This document shows, in pieces, positions 59,386-64,000 of a stretch of DNA of 64,000 bases (the stretch's first letter is position 1; each line of letters starts with the position of its first letter). This stretch comes from Streptomyces paludis (GTDB taxonomy: Bacteria; Actinomycetota; Actinomycetes; Streptomycetales; Streptomycetaceae), in the NCBI RefSeq assembly GCF_003344965.1, contig NZ_CP031194.1:2356001-2420000 (forward strand), in the 5' to 3' direction. The notes under the pieces were generated by a model. That model searched no databases and was not told the DNA's origin. It was given only the letters and a program-made list of their open reading frames with translations. A program made the translations under genes and the position numbers.

Positions 59386-60387
59386 ATGCGCCCAGACATG
59401 CTGCCTGCCGACCACACCGCGGAAGCCGAGCGCCTGCTGCGCACCGCGACCCAGTACCCCGAGGACAACGAGCCCCTGCTCCTCCAGGCGGCGGCCCATC
59501 TCGAACTGGCCGGCGACCGCTCCCGCGCCACCGGCCTCTACGACAGCCTCCTGGCGGGCTCCCCGGACCACCCCCACCTGGTCAAGGCCCTGAAGGCGGC
59601 CAACCTGTGGGAGTACGGCCATGAGGCGGAGGCCCGCGCGATCATCGAGGGCCTGCGCGCCGCGGCCCCGCTGGAGCCGGCGCCGTGGGAGATCGTGGCG
59701 GAGACCCTGGAGGCCCACGACGAGCTGGAGGCGGCTCACGCCACCTTCACCACGGCGCTGAAGCTCCTCCTGGCGCCGGACGAGGACGTCCCGTACCCCA
59801 CCCAGTCCCTGCTGATCGGCCGCCACCGCGTCCGCCGCCTGCTGGGCCTGGACCACGACACGCTGGACGCCCGCGCCGACCACGTCAACCCGGCGCCCGT
59901 CCCCCTGGACGAACTCCACGACCCGAAGCGCCTCTGGGCCCTCGGCTCCGACAACCCGGCCGAACTCCAGGCCGAGATCACCCGCCTCCGCGCCGAACTG
60001 GGCTCCTACCGCACGGCCCTGTCCCGCCCGTTCCCCGTAGCGGTCCTCCACTGGCCCACGGCCGAACTGACGGAACTCCTCACCGCGTACCCCGCCCTCA
60101 CCACCGAATACCCCTCCCACGCGGCCCACCTGTCCGACCTCGAATCCTCCCTGCGCGACCTGGCCGCCACCGGCACCCCCAACCTGGGCATCGTCACCGC
60201 CACAGTCCCGTCATACGAAGCCTTCGCCGCCTCCGAACAGTCCTCCCCCGCCCACCCCCCACTCCTCCCCCAATACGCCACCACCCTCGCCGCCCGAGGC
60301 CGAGCCACCCCCTGGCCCCCACCCAAAAACGCCCCCTGCTGGTGCACCGCAGAAACCACCTACGGCAAGTGCCACGGCGCGCCGTAA
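59386..60387 (+). CDS. TPR-like protein with SEC-C zinc motif
   Basis: A 333-residue soluble protein. The first 150 residues are tetratricopeptide-like helices (TAEAERLLRTATQYPEDNEP, AAAHLELAGDRSRATGLYDS). A coiled region follows and the carboxy end APCWCTAETTYGKCHG fits the SEC-C pattern CxC...CH that binds zinc and touches the ribosome or SecB in other proteins. Start ATG at 59386 is one option; GTG at 59377 is another. Role unknown. Confidence 0.8.
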   Translation: MRPDMLPADHTAEAERLLRTATQYPEDNEPLLLQAAAHLELAGDRSRATGLYDSLLAGSPDHPHLVKALKAANLWEYGHEAEARAIIEGLRAAAPLEPAPWEIVAETLEAHDELEAAHATFTTALKLLLAPDEDVPYPTQSLLIGRHRVRRLLGLDHDTLDARADHVNPAPVPLDELHDPKRLWALGSDNPAELQAEITRLRAELGSYRTALSRPFPVAVLHWPTAELTELLTAYPALTTEYPSHAAHLSDLESSLRDLAATGTPNLGIVTATVPSYEAFAASEQSSPAHPPLLPQYATTLAARGRATPWPPPKNAPCWCTAETTYGKCHGAP

Positions 60388-60468
60388 CCGCCCGAGACGC
60401 CCCCGCGCACAGCGCCCCTCTCCCGCCCGACCACGCCCCGCCCCCGTTCCCGGGGGCGCGCAGGAGCC

Positions 60469-60900
60469 ATGAGCACAGCGAAGCCCTCATCCCCCGGTGT
60501 CTCCGCCCGCATGAGTCGCCAGACATCTCGGGACACCGCACCGGAAGTAGCCGTACGAAAGCTGCTCCACGCCTCCGGCTACCGCTACCGCGTCAACGTG
60601 CGCGTACCCGACATGCCACGGCGGACGATCGACATCGTCTTCCCCCGGGTCAAGGTCGCGGTCTTCCTGGACGGCTGCTTCTGGCACGGCTGCCCACAGC
60701 ACGCGACACAACCGAAGGCGAACGCGGCCTGGTGGAGGGAGAAACTCGACCGCAACATGGCCAGGGACCGGGAGACCACGGAGCACTTGGCAGATCTCGG
60801 CTGGATTGTCCTACGGTTCTGGGAACACGAGGCATCCGGAACCGTGGCCGATCAGGTAGCGGCGGCCGTACATCGACAGAAGACGGATGGCGCGGTCTGA
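60469..60900 (+). CDS. vsr: Very short patch repair endonuclease (Vsr)
   Basis: A 143-residue endonuclease that nicks beside T:G mismatches left by deamination of 5-methylcytosine. The Vsr pattern is present: MSRQTSRDTAPEVAVRKLLH, TIDIVFPRVKVAVFLDGCFW, HGCPQHATQPKAN and WW-RE-KLDRN. The catalytic Asp in RRTIDIVF is kept, and Cys/His zinc ligands follow. CAGGAG precedes the ATG. Vsr genes normally lie beside a cytosine methylase; none is seen here, but a predicted restriction enzyme is convergent with it. Confidence 0.9.
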   Translation: MSTAKPSSPGVSARMSRQTSRDTAPEVAVRKLLHASGYRYRVNVRVPDMPRRTIDIVFPRVKVAVFLDGCFWHGCPQHATQPKANAAWWREKLDRNMARDRETTEHLADLGWIVLRFWEHEASGTVADQVAAAVHRQKTDGAV

Positions 60901-60966
60901 TCTCGCCAACCGTTCCTCGAACGGAGTTGAGTTCCGCGCCATCCGGCCGTCGACGGGTTCAGGGAG

Positions 60967-62082
60967 CTATCTAACCATTCCCCACTCCCCCGCGAGGGGA
61001 GAACCTTCCCACTCATCCCCCTTCTGCCATATCGAGGCGATTCCATGCTTCTCCAGGTAACTGGAGTATCCCCCGATATCTTCAGTGAATAGACCTACGA
61101 GATGCGGTTCAGGCCGACGCCTCTCCTCGTACAGGAAATGGCTGTACTCGAAGAGTTGACCCACAGCTTGCCGCACCGCCTCGGTGGGGTTGCCACGACG
61201 GACCACCTTTGCCTCTACGAGCCATTCCTCATCGGCGCTCCTCCGCTCCTCGGCACGGTGAAGCACAAGGTCTTTGGGATGCATCAGATGCGTCGTCGGC
61301 GTGAACCCACGCTCCACCACATACACCCCAAAAGAGTTGATGAGCTTCTCGTGGGAACGTTTCTTCACCTGCTGTCGAGCTGCAATTTTGGCAAAGTAGT
61401 CCGAGCTGTCCTTCGGATGGAACCCCGAGAGCGGATCCTCGGACGCAGTGGAATGGACACTGGATGAGTACCCCGCAGTCACGAAATCAGCATTGTCCTG
61501 GGACCACCAGGAGAGATCCACTTCATTCACATTCGTCAACAATTGGGCCGCATGCGAGAGATCATCCATCAGGTCGGATTCAGCAGGTAGTTGATCGGTC
61601 TCATAGCATCGCGAGATGACACTGGCCGCCTCGTATGCCCTCGGCCTCTCAGCGCGATGCCGTAGCTCAGGTTCGTCCATCCACCCGTTTCTGCGCTGCG
61701 CCCCCAAGGCCGCTCGCAGTCGTGCAGCATTACGCCGAAGGTGAATCTGCCTCGCCAAACCTCTACCGAGACGCTGCTCAAGATAAGAGATACTTTGCTG
61801 GAGGGTCAGAGACACCGTCCGAAGATCCGCGCTAAAAATGTACGCGAGATAGAGACCTTCCCCTGGCTTCTCGTTGATCCTTGGATCAAAAACGCCGATC
61901 CAAGGCGTGGCGGCGGGAGTCGTCCGTCCCCCGTACCCCTTGGCACGGAGAGGGGACGGGAGCGCCAAGTCCGATCGACTCGCCACACCACGCAGCACCT
62001 GCTGCCCAACGACGTGACGGTACGACCCCGCGCTCGCATCGTAGGTATTAGCGACTTCACGTAGCAGCTCTTGTATCCCCAT
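60967..62082 (-). CDS. MrcB-domain restriction endonuclease, type IV-like
   Basis: A 371-residue two-domain protein. The amino half (about 1-180) has the MrcB-like DUF3578 pattern: GYGGRTTPAATPWIGVFDP, GLYLAYIFSADLRTVSLTLQ, likely reading modified DNA. The carboxy half (about 235-345) is a PD-(D/E)XK nuclease: PKDLVLH (Asp271), EEWLVEAKVVRRG (Glu290, Lys292) and QLFEYSHFLY (Gln309, Tyr313). The gene is visibly less GC-rich than the neighbours, a sign of transfer. It probably cuts incoming methylated DNA, alone. Confidence 0.8.
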   Translation of the reverse strand: MGIQELLREVANTYDASAGSYRHVVGQQVLRGVASRSDLALPSPLRAKGYGGRTTPAATPWIGVFDPRINEKPGEGLYLAYIFSADLRTVSLTLQQSISYLEQRLGRGLARQIHLRRNAARLRAALGAQRRNGWMDEPELRHRAERPRAYEAASVISRCYETDQLPAESDLMDDLSHAAQLLTNVNEVDLSWWSQDNADFVTAGYSSSVHSTASEDPLSGFHPKDSSDYFAKIAARQQVKKRSHEKLINSFGVYVVERGFTPTTHLMHPKDLVLHRAEERRSADEEWLVEAKVVRRGNPTEAVRQAVGQLFEYSHFLYEERRRPEPHLVGLFTEDIGGYSSYLEKHGIASIWQKGDEWEGSPLAGEWGMVR

Positions 62083-62117
62083 GCACCAAATCTAGAACAG
62101 GGCAGCTCCGTTGACGA

Positions 62118-62725
62118 TCACCTTTGCGCGGCACGCCGGGACAACTCCGCTTCGTAGCGGGTCTGGGCGCGGTCCAGGGCTTCGTCCGGGTCGCGGCCGT
62201 GGGTGCGGAGCCAGTGGAGGAGGTCGGCGATCATGTTGATCGCCACCTCCTCAGCGATGGCGACGGCGAGTCGTTCGTTGCGACGAGGCCCAACGCCGCC
62301 TTGATGGCAGTAGAGGGCAAGGAGAGCTTCCGCCTTGGCTACTTGGGGGCTTCCTGCGTGGTCAGAGGCCGAGTTGAGGTTGGTGGGGAGTTCGCACCAG
62401 GTGGTCTTGGACGCTTCTTGGGGGATGACGCCCCAGCGGGCGGCGATGGCGCCCACCAAGGCCATACCCCTGCCCGACCCTTCTTCGGTTGTTGCCGAGA
62501 TGAGTGGAGACCGTCAGGGGGGTGGGGGGTTCCGGGGCCGACGTGGGTAATGACGTTGGTTACCAGCTCCGTCACGCAGAGCTGAGCGGTGTCGATCAGC
62601 TCCGGCAGGCCCCAGAGGTTCAGATGCAGGCGCAGGACGCGCCGCAGGCCGGCGAGTTCCTCGGCTTCCGCCAGGAAGGGTAGATCCCACCCCTTCCTGG
62701 CGATATCGAATCGGCATTTACTCAT
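62118..62725 (-). pseudogene. Broken anti-sigma-type ATP-binding protein (HATPase, RsbW-like)
   Basis: The start MSKCRFDIARKGW and the N box region LIDTAQLCVTELVTNVITHV are intact up to GPGTP near 62540. Then the frame changes at a CCCCCCACCCCCC run. The later G box GSGRGMALVGAIAARWGV and the tail TTWCELPTNL are in another frame, and the about 30 residues normally between are missing. A 115-residue frame at 62118-62465 is the detached 3' half. In intact homologues it is a serine kinase partner of the XRE/DUF397 pair that follows. Interpretation: frameshift plus small deletion. Confidence 0.7.
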
Positions 62726-62882
62726 ATCAATCACCCCCTGACACGTCGGAACTCTCATTTTGGAACTCCCGGAAGTGTTGTCAGGGAGCACGCAGGGTTG
62801 TCGCGCGCCCCGGCGTGCGCTCTGTTGCTCGGGGCGCGTGGCACCAGGCACGCTCGGGGAGGCCAACGCGGAGGACCCAGAT

Positions 62883-63728
62883 ATGGCAGTCGGACCAACG
62901 ACCAGAAGGCGCCAACTCGGCGCCGCCCTACGGCGACTACGGGAGAAGAAGGGCTTCACGCTGGACGAGGCGGGAGCACTGGTGAACATCTCCAAGGCAA
63001 CCTTGAGCAGGTACGAGACCAAGGAGGGCACCGTCAAATGGCCGGCAGTCGACGCGCTCTGCCGGGGATACGACGCCTCCGAGGACGAGCGGCTCACACT
63101 GGTCGAGTTGGCCAAGGGCGCGAAAATCCGCGGGTGGTGGCGGTCGCTGGCGGATCCGATCCCCGAGTCGATGAACCTCATGCTCGCCCTTGAGGACGAG
63201 GTCGTACGCGAGGATCACTACGCCTGCATGTACGTCCCGGGCCTGCTCCAGACCCGCGCGTACGCGGAGGCTGTGCACCGCGCTTCGGAGATGCGCTGTT
63301 CCGACCAGGAGATCACGCACATGGTCGACATCCGCATGAAACGACAGGAGCTTCTGGCGCGGGACGAGCCGCCGCACGTCTGGGCAGTGATCGATGAGGC
63401 GGTGGTCCGGCGTGTGGTCGGCGGGCGCGATGTCATGCGTGAGCAGGTGCGTTATCTGCTCGATCGGGCGCGCGAGCCGCACATCACCTTCCAGATCCTG
63501 CCGTTCGAGACGGGCGCCCACGCCGCCGCTGTCGGTAGCTTCCTGATTCTCGGTGGCCCCACTCCCGAACTCGACGTCGTGTACGTCGACATCATCGGCG
63601 GTGGCCTGTTCATGGAGAAGCCGGAGGAACTGGCGCGCTATAAGTTGGCGTTCGAGTACCTGCGCGCACAGGCGTTGGACATCGATGCGTCCGTCGCGCT
63701 CCTGAATCGGGTCTGCGAGGAGCTGTAA
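62883..63728 (+). CDS. XRE-family regulator with DUF5753 domain
   Basis: A 281-residue regulator: helix-turn-helix at about 10-65 (LGAALRRLREKKGFTLDEAG, NISKATLSRYETKEG), then the DUF5753 domain (YVPGLLQTRAYAEAV, RQELLARDEPPHVWAVIDEA, ITFQILPFETGAHAA). Such regulators are multiplied in Streptomyces, paired with DUF397 proteins (WhiJ/BldB-type networks). The ATG at 62883 gives the standard amino end. The DUF397 gene starts five bases after its stop. Confidence 0.9.
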   Translation: MAVGPTTRRRQLGAALRRLREKKGFTLDEAGALVNISKATLSRYETKEGTVKWPAVDALCRGYDASEDERLTLVELAKGAKIRGWWRSLADPIPESMNLMLALEDEVVREDHYACMYVPGLLQTRAYAEAVHRASEMRCSDQEITHMVDIRMKRQELLARDEPPHVWAVIDEAVVRRVVGGRDVMREQVRYLLDRAREPHITFQILPFETGAHAAAVGSFLILGGPTPELDVVYVDIIGGGLFMEKPEELARYKLAFEYLRAQALDIDASVALLNRVCEEL

Positions 63729-63733
63729 CTGCG

Positions 63734-63964
63734 ATGGATCGCGACAACGCACAGTGGTTCAAGTCGTCGTACAGCGGCGGAAGTGGCACCGAGTGCGTTG
63801 AGGTGGCCGGGCTTCGGGGTGGGGGAGTTGTTGGGGTGCGGGACTCTGGGTGGCTTCGGGGGGAGTCCATAGGCGTGGGGAGTCTCGCTTGGGGGGTGTT
63901 CTTGGGAGGCGTTCGGGGCTCGGGGTTTGGGGCTCGGGGCTCGGGTGGTGATGGAGGCCGTTAG
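63734..63964 (+). CDS. DUF397 domain protein
   Basis: A 76-residue partner of the XRE regulator. The family opening WFKSSYSGGSGTECVEVA is clear and VVGVRDS follows; the last part (SLAWGVFLGGVRGSGFG) is a diverged form of the usual ending, and a Gly/Arg-rich extension of about 12 residues follows. DUF397 proteins act with the XRE regulator. The 3' region up to the window end is very G-rich and shows nothing else. Confidence 0.8.
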   Translation: MDRDNAQWFKSSYSGGSGTECVEVAGLRGGGVVGVRDSGWLRGESIGVGSLAWGVFLGGVRGSGFGARGSGGDGGR

Positions 63965-64000
63965 TGAGGCTGGGGTGGGGGGTGGTTCGGTGTTCTGGGG

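Noticed and set aside
1..64000. CRISPR arrays, prophages or insertion sequences
   Set aside because: No regularly spaced repeats, no integrase, transposase or phage structural genes were seen; repeats found are short simple-sequence or tRNA copies.

Overview
The window is a piece of a high-GC actinobacterial chromosome, almost certainly Streptomyces. The gene order glmS - adpA - orn - cebR/cebEFG/bglC - cdgA - cslA/glxA follows the order I recall for the S. coelicolor core chromosome. The rare TTA codon in adpA, the CebR palindrome, and the DUF397/XRE/RsbW-type trio all point the same way. No phage, insertion sequence or CRISPR array is visible.

Layout. 1-5.6 kb: 3' end of glmS, an acetate-type transporter, a universal stress protein, a long untranslated region, then adpA (master developmental activator with a bldA-type TTA codon) and orn, followed by tRNA-His. 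5.6-11.9 kb: cellobiose regulon, with repressor cebR divergent from binding protein cebE, permeases cebF and cebG and beta-glucosidase bglC, and a perfect 14-bp CebR operator between them. 12-19 kb: a two-component system, a spermidine-synthase-like protein, a HTH/TPR regulator and a histidine phosphatase. 19-25.5 kb: PAP2 phosphatase overlapping a compact operon of a Cas4/Dna2-like iron-sulfur nuclease, an unknown coiled-coil protein and an SF1B helicase, followed by two small unknown genes. 25.5-36 kb: the first of three identical tRNA-Lys(CTT) genes, an M6 protease, the c-di-GMP enzyme cdgA, a WGR/beta-propeller protein, a flavin oxidoreductase, a dehydrogenase/amidase pair and an IclR regulator. 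36-45 kb: secreted phospholipase A2, an SPFH/NlpC-PG-binding operon, then cslA-glxA, which make and oxidise the hyphal-tip glucan.

45-64 kb: a VapBC-like toxin-antitoxin pair, a ZTP-type riboswitch in front of glyA and tRNA-Trp lie between glxA and the family-6 glucanase (cslZ-like). Then come a sortase with a probable surface partner, a HAD phosphatase, a ROK regulator divergent from a Gfo/Idh/MocA oxidoreductase, a fumarylacetoacetase-family gene, a second YidC, a sodium:solute symporter with its DUF3311 partner and a SEC-C protein. The right end is an accessory patch: a Vsr endonuclease convergent with an AT-richer MrcB-domain restriction nuclease, a broken anti-sigma-type ATPase gene, and an intact XRE/DUF397 pair.

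The most promising little-described system is the nuclease / coiled-coil protein / helicase operon at 19.96-24.19 kb. It looks like a Dna2-type nuclease-helicase split over separate polypeptides. The second and third genes share one reading frame, interrupted only by a single TAA. Next in interest are the MrcB-nuclease/Vsr patch, the WGR-propeller protein and the possible leaderless upstream ORF in front of adpA.
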